Shown here piece after piece: positions 1-7,080 of a DNA stretch of 8,031 nucleotides. The first letter of the stretch is position 1. Every line of letters starts with the position of its first letter. The stretch is from Pseudomonadota bacterium (GTDB lineage Bacteria; Pseudomonadota; Gammaproteobacteria; Burkholderiales; Ferrovaceae). The notes beneath the pieces are model-generated. The model was not told the DNA's origin. It saw only the letters and a program-made list of their open reading frames with translations, and searched no databases. Made by a program: the position numbers and the translations under genes. Where the stretch lies: contig JAJYQG010000109.1 in the NCBI GenBank assembly GCA_021794775.1, forward strand, positions 1 through 8,031. Direction: 5' to 3'.

Positions 1-86
1 TCCAGGATGGCCCCGAGCGATGCGGCGGCGATTCCTTTGCCCAGAGAGGACACCACACCACCGGTCACAAATACGAATTGGGTCAT
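1..86 (-). CDS. pyrG: CTP synthase, N-terminal fragment (runs off the window)
   Basis: CTP synthase makes CTP from UTP, ATP and glutamine in the cytoplasm, the last step of de novo pyrimidine nucleotide synthesis. Only the first 28 codons are present. They read [18 protein letters not shown] and then [10 protein letters not shown], the nearly invariant start of the amidoligase domain. It includes the glycine-rich nucleotide-binding loop [10 protein letters not shown] at residues 9–18. The start codon is at 86–84 and agrees with the family N-terminus. I see no good Shine-Dalgarno sequence just before it. The gene follows the chemoreceptor on the same strand after a 55-bp gap, but a candidate promoter in that gap suggests it can be transcribed separately. 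The catalytic glutaminase domain lies outside the window. The identification rests on a short but highly diagnostic stretch. Confidence 0.92.
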   Translation of the reverse strand, partial: MTQFVFVTGGVVSSLGKGIAAASLGAIL

Positions 87-112
87 GGGCGAACGCAAGA
101 AAAGGTTGCGCC

Positions 113-121
113 ATTGTAGCA
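113..121 (-). promoter_or_regulatory. Candidate extended -10 promoter for pyrG
   Basis: Read on the minus strand the bases are TGCTACAAT, an extended -10 (TGn) joined to a 5/6 match to TATAAT. No convincing -35 box lies 16–18 bp upstream, which is tolerable for an extended -10 promoter. The predicted transcription start is about 20 nt before the pyrG start codon. This is inference from a short motif. Confidence 0.35.
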
Positions 122-128
122 CAGCACA

Positions 129-142
129 ACCTGAACTCAGGT
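129..142 (-). terminator. Small hairpin at the chemoreceptor stop codon, weak terminator at best
   Basis: The palindrome ACCTGAACTCAGGT can fold as a 5-bp stem with a 4-nt loop. It reaches the first base of the chemoreceptor stop codon. On the minus strand it is followed by GGTTGTGCTG rather than a run of T, so it lacks the tail of a normal intrinsic terminator. It may only slow or protect the 3' end. Confidence 0.2.
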
Positions 143-2205
143 CAGATTTTGAAGGTACTGGTCAGCGAATCCATTTCCTTGACCAACTCTTTCAAGCGGC
201 GATCGGCTTCTTCAATGGAGTGAACCACCGCAGCATTTTTCTCCGCACCCTGCGCAATCAAGTCGATACGCTGAGAAATTTCGCGGCCCTCGACACTCTG
301 GACCTGCACCGCCGACACGATGTCACCTACCCCGCGCATGATCTCTTCCGAACTGCGGGCAATCTCATCGATGGTAGCCCCCGCCTTGCCGGCCATTTTT
401 TCACCCTGATGCACCTTATCCACAGCCAATTCGATGCGAGCAATGGCTTCCTTGGTCCCGTCGCCGATGTCCAGCGACACTTTACCGATCAAGGCACCGC
501 TTTGCGCGCTTTGACCCGCCAACTTGCGCACCTCATCCGCCACCACAGCAAAACCGCGCCCTTGCTCTCCGGCTCTGGCGGCTTCAATCGCTGCATTCAG
601 CGCCAGCAAGTTGGTTTGATCGGCGATTTCCTTGATGGCGTTGACCAGATCGGTGATCTGAGTCGCGCGCGCGCCCAACTGCCGCACCGACTCAGCAGCC
701 TGCAACACCTCCTGGCTGATGATGCCCATGTTGTCCACGACCTGCAGAACGATATCCTTGGCCCCCAACAGGGAGCCCGAGGAAATTTTCTCGACCATGC
801 GCGCATTTTCGGCCGTGGCATCGATGCTGGCCGACATTTCCACCACACTGGCCGCCGCCGACTGCGACGCCTGGGACTGGGTTCTGGAAACCTCGTCGGC
901 CACCTTGACCGCCTGCCCCATTTGCGCCGAACTTTCGGAAATGTAGCGCGAGGTGGTTTGAATGCGGTCCGTCAAAGCACCCAACAACACCTTGGTCGAC
1001 TGAATCTCACACAACAGCTCTCCGGTTTCATCACGCCCCGAAATATCCACCGCACGGCTGAAATCTCCATCGACGATCTCTTCCAGGTGCTTTCCAACTT
1101 CACGCAAGGGTGCCGAAACGAGACGATCCACCACCCAACGCAAGGCAAAGTACAAAGCCACCTGCAGAATCACCTGGGTCAGCACCAGCAAATAGGTAAT
1201 CACGTGCAACCGATGGAAGTTCTCGGACAAATCCATGGTGAAATCGGAGGCCCCGTTGGAAGATCCCACCTCAACCTGATGGCAAATCAAACAATCGGTT
1301 TCATGAAAACTGTGACTTTCGATGTAGGGCGTGATCACACGCATCAACGGACGCCCATCTTTCCAGGCCAGCGAGGTGTAGGGCAAGGATTTGTGTACTT
1401 GCACCGAGGAGTCGATCACCTGCTTGACCAGAGGATCATCCAGATGCTCTTCGGGCAACCCCTCTCCAAACTGACGCACCACCTGGGGCGTGCGCACCAA
1501 ACGCAACGACACCAGCTGCTGACCTTCAACGATTTTCTTGATCATCAACTGCCGGTTATGGATGTCGGAAATCGAACCGGTCTCCATCAACATGTTGGCA
1601 CTGTCGATGACCTGCATGGCAATGCCACTGCCTTTCTTCCTGGCCTCTTCCAGAATCGAGCCACGAATCTGTTGATAGGCCAAAACCGTGGCCCCCGTCA
1701 ACAACACCAGCAAAAGAGGCTGAATGAGGATCTGCAATTTGGTGGCCAGCGACAAGCGCCGATACCCCACACGCCACCCCCCGCTTCGCGGTGGCGGCGC
1801 ATCGGGGTACTTGCGATAGAGCGCTTCGGCGCCAGCGATTTCAGCCCGCGTTGGCCGGCGACGCAGCGAAATGTAACCGGTGATCTGGCCACCGCGCATC
1901 ACCGGCGATACCGTGGCGCGCACCCAGTAATGGTCTCCACTTTTGGCTCGGTTCTTGACAATGCCGCGCCATGGGTGGCCTTTCTTGACCGTGTCCCAGA
2001 GATCGGCAAAAGCCCATTGGGGCATGTCCGGGTGACGCACCAAATTGTGACTCGTTCCCACCAGCTCATCGAGGCTGTAGCCAGAAATCTGCACGAACGC
2101 GTCGTTGGCATCGGTCACGATGCCTTTGAGGTCGGTACGGGTTACAAAAACCTTGGAATCGTGGTAATCGATCTCATTCTGGGTAACAGGACCGTTGTTT
2201 TTCAT
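142..2205 (-). CDS. Methyl-accepting chemotaxis protein with PAS domain and periplasmic haem-c-type sensor
   Basis: This 687-residue inner-membrane receptor should signal to the CheA/CheW array. Residues 1–115 are an Aer-type PAS domain, with key stretches [10 protein letters not shown] (41–50), [10 protein letters not shown] (53–62) and [14 protein letters not shown] (84–97). They resemble the FAD-binding redox/oxygen sensor Aer. A first membrane helix lies at about 158–177. A periplasmic region of about 155 residues follows, with CLICH at 305–309 (a CXXCH haem-c motif), and then a second helix at about 335–357. A HAMP linker spans about 358–410. The signalling domain covers about 430–680, with the conserved hairpin tip at 526–563. 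No NWETF-type C-terminal methylation tether is present. I chose the ATG at 2205 rather than 2244 because it gives the usual MKNN-PVT start of such receptors. It also has a G-rich ribosome site (GGGGGT) upstream, and 2244 falls at the predicted transcription start. No che genes are nearby. The ligand is not known. Confidence 0.93.
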   Translation of the reverse strand: MKNNGPVTQNEIDYHDSKVFVTRTDLKGIVTDANDAFVQISGYSLDELVGTSHNLVRHPDMPQWAFADLWDTVKKGHPWRGIVKNRAKSGDHYWVRATVSPVMRGGQITGYISLRRRPTRAEIAGAEALYRKYPDAPPPRSGGWRVGYRRLSLATKLQILIQPLLLVLLTGATVLAYQQIRGSILEEARKKGSGIAMQVIDSANMLMETGSISDIHNRQLMIKKIVEGQQLVSLRLVRTPQVVRQFGEGLPEEHLDDPLVKQVIDSSVQVHKSLPYTSLAWKDGRPLMRVITPYIESHSFHETDCLICHQVEVGSSNGASDFTMDLSENFHRLHVITYLLVLTQVILQVALYFALRWVVDRLVSAPLREVGKHLEEIVDGDFSRAVDISGRDETGELLCEIQSTKVLLGALTDRIQTTSRYISESSAQMGQAVKVADEVSRTQSQASQSAAASVVEMSASIDATAENARMVEKISSGSLLGAKDIVLQVVDNMGIISQEVLQAAESVRQLGARATQITDLVNAIKEIADQTNLLALNAAIEAARAGEQGRGFAVVADEVRKLAGQSAQSGALIGKVSLDIGDGTKEAIARIELAVDKVHQGEKMAGKAGATIDEIARSSEEIMRGVGDIVSAVQVQSVEGREISQRIDLIAQGAEKNAAVVHSIEEADRRLKELVKEMDSLTSTFKI
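1279..1293 (-). other. CXXCH haem-c attachment motif in the receptor's sensor domain
   Basis: The codons TGT TTG ATT TGC CAT encode Cys-Leu-Ile-Cys-His at receptor residues 305–309, between the two predicted membrane helices and so in the periplasm, where haem c is attached. Known haem-c sensor domains in bacterial chemoreceptors and kinases carry one such motif close to the second helix, as here. Haem binding itself is inferred from motif and location. Confidence 0.65.
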
Positions 2206-2250
2206 TTTCAATACCCCCGAACCGGAAGGGAAGTGACATGCCATATCCGG

Positions 2251-2277
2251 CTATCGGCCATCCATCCGAATTCTTTA
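2251..2277 (-). promoter_or_regulatory. Sigma-28 (FliA) flagellar-class promoter of the chemoreceptor
   Basis: On the minus strand the bases are TAAAGAAT, then exactly 11 bases, then GCCGATAG. The sigma-28 consensus is TAAAGTTT-N11-GCCGATAA, so the match is 6/8 in the -35 box and 7/8 in the -10 box with ideal spacing. The predicted transcription start is around 2243–2245, giving a leader of about 39 nt before the ATG at 2205. Chemoreceptor genes are classic FliA targets, so position, orientation and gene function agree. Confidence 0.78.
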
Positions 2278-2309
2278 ATAACGGTCTCAAGACCATCACA
2301 TAAACTGTT

Positions 2310-2336
2310 ACGATAGCATACCCCAGACTTTGTCAA
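2310..2336 (-). promoter_or_regulatory. Possible second, sigma-70-type promoter upstream of the chemoreceptor
   Basis: On the minus strand a perfect TTGACA (2336–2331) is followed after 15 bp by TATCGT (2315–2310) preceded by TGC, an extended -10. The spacing is short, so this is only a candidate. It would add basal transcription about 60 bp upstream of the sigma-28 start. A 12-bp palindromic element, GGTCT-CA-AGACC (2283–2294), lies between the two promoters and could bind a regulator. Confidence 0.3.
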
Positions 2337-2349
2337 AATCCCGATCACC

Positions 2350-3033
2350 ATGCCTGTTGCAGCCTTTATCGCTCATTTGACCGAATGTCGCGGCCATCCC
2401 CATGTCTTCAACCCTTGGCGCGACCATGACCCCGACAACGACCTTGGCCCTGATGCCCCAACCCGACGGGCATCCCATCTGTCACGCTACCTGAACGAAC
2501 GCCTGGACCACGCCCGTATCCTGCTGATCGGCGAGGCCCCGGGTTACCAAGGCGCCAAGTTCTCCGGCTGCGCCATGACCAGCGAACGACGCCTGTTGGA
2601 ATCCGGTGTCGGCGGCCCCTTTTTTGCCGGAATCAAACACCGCACCAGCCAAACCACCTTTTCCAATGGCAAGCAAAATCTTCTGGGAGCATTGGAACCC
2701 ACCGCCAGCATCGTCTGGCCTGCCCTGCTGCAAGCGTGCAGCAGCCATGCCTTCGTTCTCTGGAACGCCTTCGCCTGGCACCCCCATCAACCCAACGAAC
2801 CTCTCAGCAACCGCACCCCCAGCGACCATGAAATGCAGTTGGGGCGGGATGTTCTGCAACATTTCCTGAACCTTTATCCCGCCGCCCAGGTCATCGCCGT
2901 TGGTCGCAAGAGCGCCACGACGCTGGCCTCACTGGGCATTGCGGCTACGCCCGTACGTCACCCCGCCAACGGGGGCGCCCCCTTGTTTCGTCAGCAAATC
3001 TCTGCCTGGTTTGCTGCCAACGCCAATCCGTAG
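2350..3033 (+). CDS. Uracil-DNA glycosylase superfamily protein
   Basis: A 227-residue soluble protein with the marks of the uracil-DNA glycosylase fold, enzymes that cut damaged bases such as uracil from DNA to start base-excision repair. The first active-site motif is GEAPGYQG at 61–68, after the hydrophobic strand ILLI, followed by FSGCAMTSER (71–80). A central segment VLWNAFAWHPHQP is at 136–148, and the second motif, RHPANGG, at 203–209 keeps the His of the family's HPS motif. It does not match the classical Ung family 1 (no GQDPYH) or the Fe-S family 4, because the N-terminal cysteine cluster is missing. The substrate is therefore open, and binding without catalysis is possible. The ATG at 2350 is the only sensible start, but no Shine-Dalgarno sequence is visible. 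The last 43 bp overlap the 3' end of glk on the other strand. Confidence 0.82.
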   Translation: MPVAAFIAHLTECRGHPHVFNPWRDHDPDNDLGPDAPTRRASHLSRYLNERLDHARILLIGEAPGYQGAKFSGCAMTSERRLLESGVGGPFFAGIKHRTSQTTFSNGKQNLLGALEPTASIVWPALLQACSSHAFVLWNAFAWHPHQPNEPLSNRTPSDHEMQLGRDVLQHFLNLYPAAQVIAVGRKSATTLASLGIAATPVRHPANGGAPLFRQQISAWFAANANP

Positions 3034-3983
3034 AGCGCCACACGGTCCGACAGGACGACATGCACCGGCATGCTTTCCAGCAAGGGTCTCATCCTGCCTT
3101 TGGCACAAAAAGCTTCCAGAAATTCAGGACGTTGCAAGAAAGGCAAAATTTTGGGCGCGATGCCACCGGCCACGTAAAGCCCCCCGCGACTCAGTATTTT
3201 TAGGGCCAGATTCCCTGCTTCGGCACCATATAAGGCAGCAAACCAAACCAACAGGGTCTCGCATAGAGCGTCGCCATCCATGGCCGCCGCAGTCAGTGCC
3301 GCCGCTGGTTCCATGGAGGATGGGGCACCGTCCGCCAACACCGAGGCAGGCTCGTTGTGGTAACGGCACAAAAACTGGTACAGCTCAGGCAAGGCCATGC
3401 CCGACACCACCCTCTCCCAACTGACATGCCCGTAACGATGGGCCAACTCACCCCATAAAGCCACCTCACGCGCATCCCGGGGCGCAAAATCCGCATGCCC
3501 TCCTTCGGTAGCAAAGGGTCGCCAGCAATCTCCCCCGAACATCATGCCAGCCTCGCCCAGCCCAGTCCCGGCAGCAATCACGGCACGGTTCCCAGGGGCA
3601 ACCCTGCCTTCCTGGAGACAGAACAATTCCTCCTGCGCCAAAGCTGGAACACCCCAAGCCACGGCTTCCAGATCGTTCAACAGACGACAGGGACCATAGC
3701 CACCCGCCTGGATGGCCTGGGCATCGATACGCCACGGAAGATTGGTCACTTGGGCCATTTGATCCGCCACCGGCCCCGATACCCCCGCCATCACACAGCG
3801 CCAACCCCCGTTCGCCTGTTGCTTGTAATGGTCCAGAACCGCTTCGAAGCAGGAAAATTGACGGCTGTATACCGTATGCTCATCCCATAATCGCACATGC
3901 CCACCTTCTTGCAGGGCCAAAGCCAGACGGGTCCGCGTCCCCCCCACATCGACCACCAGCACCCGCTCGCCGCCCATGCCCAT
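2991..3983 (-). CDS. glk: Glucokinase
   Basis: This cytoplasmic enzyme phosphorylates glucose with ATP to glucose 6-phosphate, feeding glycolysis. The 330-residue product fits the proteobacterial Glk family (about 320 residues). The first ATP phosphate loop is DVGGTRTRL at 12–20. The catalytic Asn-Asp pair lies in LLNDLEA (N103, D104). The second phosphate loop is AGTGLG at 138–143. The glucose-binding residues lie in EGGH (160–163) and WERVVSG (E190). AGGIAPK at 272–278 is the adenosine-binding segment. I chose the ATG at 3983 because AAAGGGAG sits 7 nt upstream. An in-frame ATG at 4010 is possible but has no comparable ribosome site and adds nine residues before the fold, and an ATG two codons downstream is also possible. 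The gene is divergent from dapA and converges with the glycosylase-like gene, overlapping it by 43 bp. Confidence 0.94.
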   Translation of the reverse strand: MGMGGERVLVVDVGGTRTRLALALQEGGHVRLWDEHTVYSRQFSCFEAVLDHYKQQANGGWRCVMAGVSGPVADQMAQVTNLPWRIDAQAIQAGGYGPCRLLNDLEAVAWGVPALAQEELFCLQEGRVAPGNRAVIAAGTGLGEAGMMFGGDCWRPFATEGGHADFAPRDAREVALWGELAHRYGHVSWERVVSGMALPELYQFLCRYHNEPASVLADGAPSSMEPAAALTAAAMDGDALCETLLVWFAALYGAEAGNLALKILSRGGLYVAGGIAPKILPFLQRPEFLEAFCAKGRMRPLLESMPVHVVLSDRVALYGLALAANQAEIC

Positions 3984-3990
3984 CGCCCGT

Positions 3991-3998
3991 CTCCCTTT
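3991..3998 (-). promoter_or_regulatory. Ribosome binding site that sets the glk start
   Basis: On the minus strand AAAGGGAG ends 7 nt before the ATG at 3983. It is the strongest Shine-Dalgarno match in the glk/dapA gap on this strand and favours that start over the ATG at 4010. Confidence 0.6.
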
Positions 3999-4024
3999 GG
4001 CCAGATTCATGCGTCATGCGATTC

Positions 4025-4030
4025 ATTCTA
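4025..4030 (-). promoter_or_regulatory. Candidate -10 box of glk
   Basis: TAGAAT on the minus strand matches TATAAT at 5 of 6 bases and would place the transcription start about 35 nt before the glk start codon. No good -35 box is seen at the right distance, so the call is weak. Confidence 0.3.
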
Positions 4031-4068
4031 GCCCAAACTTCACTGCCCTCCCGATCCTCGTATCGCTG

Positions 4069-4098
4069 TTCTCAAAGATTGCCGAAGGGGAGTACAAT
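4069..4098 (+). promoter_or_regulatory. Candidate promoter of the dapA–bamC operon
   Basis: TTCTCA (4069–4074, 4/6 match to TTGACA) and TACAAT (4093–4098, 5/6 match to TATAAT) are 18 bp apart. Transcription would begin near 4105. If used, this promoter excludes the upstream ATG at 4097 and supports a dapA start at 4127 or 4130. A Shine-Dalgarno-like AAGGGGAG overlaps the same stretch and argues the other way, so the evidence is mixed. Confidence 0.3.
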
Positions 4099-4126
4099 GA
4101 CGGCTTTGCCTGCCAGGATTTTTCCC

Positions 4127-5014
4127 ATGATGTTTCAAGGAAGTTTGGTCGCCCTCGTCACCCCCATGAACGACGATGGAAGTTTGAACCTCGATGACCT
4201 GCGGCGACTGATCGACTGGCATGTCAGCCAGGGCACCGACGGCCTGGTGGTGGTTGGAACCACCGGCGAATCTCCCACCGTCACCGTGGCTGAACATGAA
4301 CAACTGATTGCCAAAGCGGTTGAGTTTGCCGACGGACGGGTGCCCGTCATCGCTGGAACTGGCGCCAACGCCACCCGCGAAGCCATTGAACTGAGCCGGT
4401 TTTCACGCAGCGTCGGGGCCGCAGCCGGCCTCTCCGTCGTGCCCTATTACAACAAACCGACGCAGGAAGGCCTGTATCAGCATTTTTGCGCCATTGCCGA
4501 CGCCGTTGAACTGCCGTTGATTCTCTACAACGTCCCTGGCAGGACCGTGGCCGATCTCAGCAACGAAACCGTATTCAAGCTTGCTTCTCACCCCAACATC
4601 ATCGGCATCAAAGATGCTACAGCCGACCTTTTCAGAGCCAGCGAATTGATCGCCCATGCGCCACCCGGGTTCTCCTGTTACACCGGAGACGATGGAACGG
4701 CCGCCCCATTTCTGCTATTGGGAGGGCAAGGCGTCATTTCCGTCACCGCCAACGTCGCGCCTGCCAAGATGGCGCAGCTATGCCGTGCTGCTCGTGAAGG
4801 CGACATCGCCACCACGCGCACCATCCACAACGCCCTGTTGGACCTGCATCGCCTGCTGTTCATCGAAGCCAATCCGATTCCCGTCAAGTGGGCCTTGGCC
4901 GAAATGGGTCTGATCCGGCATGGCTTGCGCTTGCCCCTGACCCCTCTTTCCAGGCCGCACCATTATCCATTGCGGGAGGCCTTGCGCATCGCTGGCTGTA
5001 CCATTCCCGCATGA
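4127..5014 (+). CDS. dapA: 4-hydroxy-tetrahydrodipicolinate synthase
   Basis: This cytoplasmic aldolase-type enzyme condenses pyruvate with aspartate semialdehyde. It is the first step of the branch leading to diaminopimelate (for peptidoglycan) and lysine. The 295-residue product is the normal family length and aligns along its whole length with DapA. It opens with [12 protein letters not shown]. The GTTGES motif (44–49) supplies the catalytic threonine, [15 protein letters not shown] (106–120) a conserved active-site tyrosine, and LYNVPGRT (133–140) the proton-relay tyrosine Y134. GIKDAT (160–165) holds the Schiff-base lysine K162. The start is uncertain. ATG codons at 4127 and 4130 match the family N-terminus and have AGGA 8–11 nt upstream. 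An ATG at 4097 has a stronger AAGGGGAG, would add ten residues, and may itself lie upstream of the transcription start. bamC follows 40 bp downstream, the arrangement known from E. coli (dapA–nlpB). Confidence 0.97.
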   Translation: MMFQGSLVALVTPMNDDGSLNLDDLRRLIDWHVSQGTDGLVVVGTTGESPTVTVAEHEQLIAKAVEFADGRVPVIAGTGANATREAIELSRFSRSVGAAAGLSVVPYYNKPTQEGLYQHFCAIADAVELPLILYNVPGRTVADLSNETVFKLASHPNIIGIKDATADLFRASELIAHAPPGFSCYTGDDGTAAPFLLLGGQGVISVTANVAPAKMAQLCRAAREGDIATTRTIHNALLDLHRLLFIEANPIPVKWALAEMGLIRHGLRLPLTPLSRPHHYPLREALRIAGCTIPA

Positions 5015-5054
5015 TGGCTCCCCCATTCTTCCTTTAGTCGACGTCACCGAATCC

Positions 5055-6263
5055 ATGAAAAAGTCTCTCGTTGCCCTGCTGTCCGCCGCCCTGGTATCCG
5101 GCTGCACCATTCCAACCCACCTGTTTCAGTCCAAAAAGACCGATTACAAGGCGGAAGCGACGTCCAATCCCAGCGGCCTCGATGTCCCACCGGATCTGAG
5201 CCCTGTGCAAACCGACGATCGTTATGCCGTGCCCGGCGAAGATCGAGCCGCCACCCTTTCCCAATACAACAGCAGCAAACAGGAACAGGCGGCAGCTCCG
5301 GCTACCAACGCACCCGTTGCCTCCTCCCATAGCGGCGTGTTGCCGAGCTACGGGGATGCCGTGATGGTCGAGCACGATGGCGACCAACGCTGGCTCAAGG
5401 TCAACGCCTCCGCCGAAAAAGTCTGGCCCCTGCTGGAAGCTTTCTGGAGCGATAACGGATACAAATTGCAATCCGATGACCCCAAGGTGGGCGTCATGGA
5501 AACCGATTGGACCAATAATCGTACAGCCTCGCCTCAAGGCATGCTGGGCCAGGCAGTGAACAGCGTCATCGGCAATCTGTTCACCAGCCCGGTGCGCGAC
5601 CAGTTCCGCGTCCGTATCGAACGCGTCGATGCGGACCATACCGAAATTTATCTGTTCCATAAGCGCATGGAAGAGATGATGGACCGCAACAATTACACCG
5701 GCGGACTATGGCAGCCAGTGGCCGACGATCCCGAGATCGAAACCGAATATTTGAGAAAGCTTGCCGTCAAATTTGGCGAAAGTGCCGATCAAGCCACAGC
5801 ACAGATCGAAACCAAACCTGTCGCCGCCGAAGCCGATAAAAAGGGTGAAACGGCTGCCGCAGTGGCACCGGTGCATCGCGGGGCTCAACTGGAAACCCAG
5901 ACCGATGGCACCGTCACCATCAACATGAAAGACAGTTTTGATCGTGCCTGGCGCCGCGTGGGATTGGCGCTTGATCGCAGCGCCTTTACCGTCGAGGATC
6001 GTGACCGTGCTGCTGGTGTGTATTTCATCCGTTACACCAGCGAAGAAGAAACCCGCAAAAAGAATGGTGACAGCGGTTTCCTCTCAAAGCTGGCGTTCTG
6101 GCGCTCCGAGGACAAGACCCGCGACACGCAAACCTATCGGCTCAGCGTCACCAGCATCAGCGGCCATGGCACCACGGTGGATGTGCGCAACAAGGATGAA
6201 TCCAAGTCCAACCCCGATACCGTCAAACGTATTTTGACCTTGATCTACGACCAGCTGCGCTGA
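5055..6263 (+). CDS. bamC: Outer membrane protein assembly factor BamC (lipoprotein)
   Basis: BamC (formerly NlpB/DapX) is a lipoprotein of the BAM complex, which folds beta-barrel proteins into the outer membrane. It binds BamD. This 402-residue precursor has a type II signal peptide, MKKSLVALLSAALVSGC, with the lipidated Cys at 17. There is no Asp at position +2, so it should be sorted to the outer membrane. A flexible N-terminal segment follows, with the family-typical stretch from SNPSGLDVPPDLSP (37–50) to DRYAVPG (55–61), the part known to lie along BamD. A first helix-grip domain spans about 105–245 and a second about 280–402, joined by an Ala/Lys-rich linker (250–275). It is somewhat longer than E. 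coli BamC (344 residues), mostly through linkers. The ATG at 5055 is the only start that gives the signal peptide, though no good Shine-Dalgarno sequence is visible. It is probably co-transcribed with dapA and the hydrolase 7 bp downstream. Confidence 0.94.
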   Translation: MKKSLVALLSAALVSGCTIPTHLFQSKKTDYKAEATSNPSGLDVPPDLSPVQTDDRYAVPGEDRAATLSQYNSSKQEQAAAPATNAPVASSHSGVLPSYGDAVMVEHDGDQRWLKVNASAEKVWPLLEAFWSDNGYKLQSDDPKVGVMETDWTNNRTASPQGMLGQAVNSVIGNLFTSPVRDQFRVRIERVDADHTEIYLFHKRMEEMMDRNNYTGGLWQPVADDPEIETEYLRKLAVKFGESADQATAQIETKPVAAEADKKGETAAAVAPVHRGAQLETQTDGTVTINMKDSFDRAWRRVGLALDRSAFTVEDRDRAAGVYFIRYTSEEETRKKNGDSGFLSKLAFWRSEDKTRDTQTYRLSVTSISGHGTTVDVRNKDESKSNPDTVKRILTLIYDQLR

Positions 6264-6270
6264 TCCTCTC

Positions 6271-7035
6271 ATGACGCTTCGCTTTGCTTCGCTGGGCAGC
6301 GGCAGCGAAGGAAATGGCTTACTGGTGGCCCACCAAGACACGCTGCTGATGGTGGATTGCGGCTTTTCTCTGGCCGACACCACAAGACGTCTGCAGCGGC
6401 TCGGTCACGGACCAGAAGATCTGTCGGGCATTTTGGTCACGCACGAACATAGCGACCATATCGGCGGCGTTCTTGCCCTGCAAAAAAAGGCACGCTGCCC
6501 TGTTTATGGCAGTTTTGGCACCCTGGCCGGTATTCTCGATGATCTTGGCCCACAAGGACATACCATCGCAGACGGTTTCTCTTTTACGCTCGGATCCTTG
6601 CTTGTCCATCCCTACGCCGTACCGCATGACTCACGGGAACCCCTGCAATACGTCATCGAGGCCAATGGGCGAAAACTCGGCATCCTGACGGATACTGGCA
6701 GCATTACCCCCCACATCGAGCAATCCTTGCAGGGTTGCCATGGCTTGTTCATCGAATCGAATTACGATCCCACCATGCTCGACCAAGGACCTTATCCGGC
6801 CACCCTCAAGGCAAGGGTTCGCGGGGCTTACGGACATCTTTCGAACCAAGCTTGCGCTGAACTCATCAAAGTCCTGGACCATAGCGACCTGCAGCGCATC
6901 GTCGCCGCCCATCTCAGCCGCAAGAACAACACCCCAGAGCATGCCGCCACAGCCTTGCGTCACGCACTGGGAACAGAGGACTCACGTTGGTGCCTGGCAA
7001 ACCAGGAAAACGGCTCCGGCTGGTTTGATCTTTAA
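6271..7035 (+). CDS. Metallo-beta-lactamase-fold hydrolase, YycJ/WalJ-like
   Basis: A 254-residue cytoplasmic metallo-hydrolase with no signal peptide. The family opening is RFASLGSGSEGN (4–15). The metal-binding motif THEHSDHIGG is at 57–66 (H58, H60, D62, H63), and further ligands are likely at H119 (VPHD), D141 (LTDTG) and H215 (AAHLSRKNN). The segment YGHLSN at 187–192 is also family-typical. Relatives include YycJ/WalJ of Firmicutes, linked to cell-wall and DNA-repair phenotypes. The true substrate is uncertain, and phosphodiester or nucleic-acid cleavage is only a possibility. One oddity is that ESNYD at 162–166 has Tyr where I recall relatives having His (NHD). The ATG is 7 bp after the bamC stop without a clear ribosome site, so translation is probably coupled to bamC. 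The gene ends just before a hairpin terminator, making it the likely last gene of the dapA–bamC operon. Confidence 0.9.
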   Translation: MTLRFASLGSGSEGNGLLVAHQDTLLMVDCGFSLADTTRRLQRLGHGPEDLSGILVTHEHSDHIGGVLALQKKARCPVYGSFGTLAGILDDLGPQGHTIADGFSFTLGSLLVHPYAVPHDSREPLQYVIEANGRKLGILTDTGSITPHIEQSLQGCHGLFIESNYDPTMLDQGPYPATLKARVRGAYGHLSNQACAELIKVLDHSDLQRIVAAHLSRKNNTPEHAATALRHALGTEDSRWCLANQENGSGWFDL

Positions 7036-7063
7036 AAAAAAACCGGCCAAAAGGCCGGCTTTT
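7034..7063. terminator. Bidirectional intrinsic terminator shared by two convergent genes
   Basis: The inverted repeat CCGGCC (7043–7048) – AAAA – GGCCGG (7053–7058) is flanked by A's on the left and T's on the right. Read on the minus strand the stem is followed by nine T's, an excellent terminator for the small lipoprotein gene that stops 18 bp upstream. Read on the plus strand it is followed by CTTTTC, a weaker tail that would still end the dapA–bamC–hydrolase transcript. The repeat begins only 7 bp after the hydrolase stop codon. Confidence 0.88.
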
Positions 7064-7080
7064 CAAGCATTGCGTGACGA

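Noticed and set aside
2242..2244. Upstream ATG of the chemoreceptor giving 13 extra residues
   Set aside because: It coincides with the start point predicted from the sigma-28 promoter and has no family support.
7..2316. A 769-codon open frame on the plus strand antisense to the whole chemoreceptor gene
   Set aside because: It is rich in His, Arg and Gln, has no recognisable domain, and mirrors a clearly conserved gene. A GC-rich coding strand often leaves such an antisense frame open.
2900..3424. Plus-strand frame of 174 codons across the glk 3' half
   Set aside because: It is Pro/Arg-rich without any motif and lies antisense to conserved glucokinase sequence.
3984..4126. Small gene or riboswitch (for example a lysine riboswitch) in the glk–dapA gap
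   Set aside because: The gap is 143 bp, too short for a lysine riboswitch plus promoter, and no conserved folding pattern or short coding frame with a ribosome site is evident.
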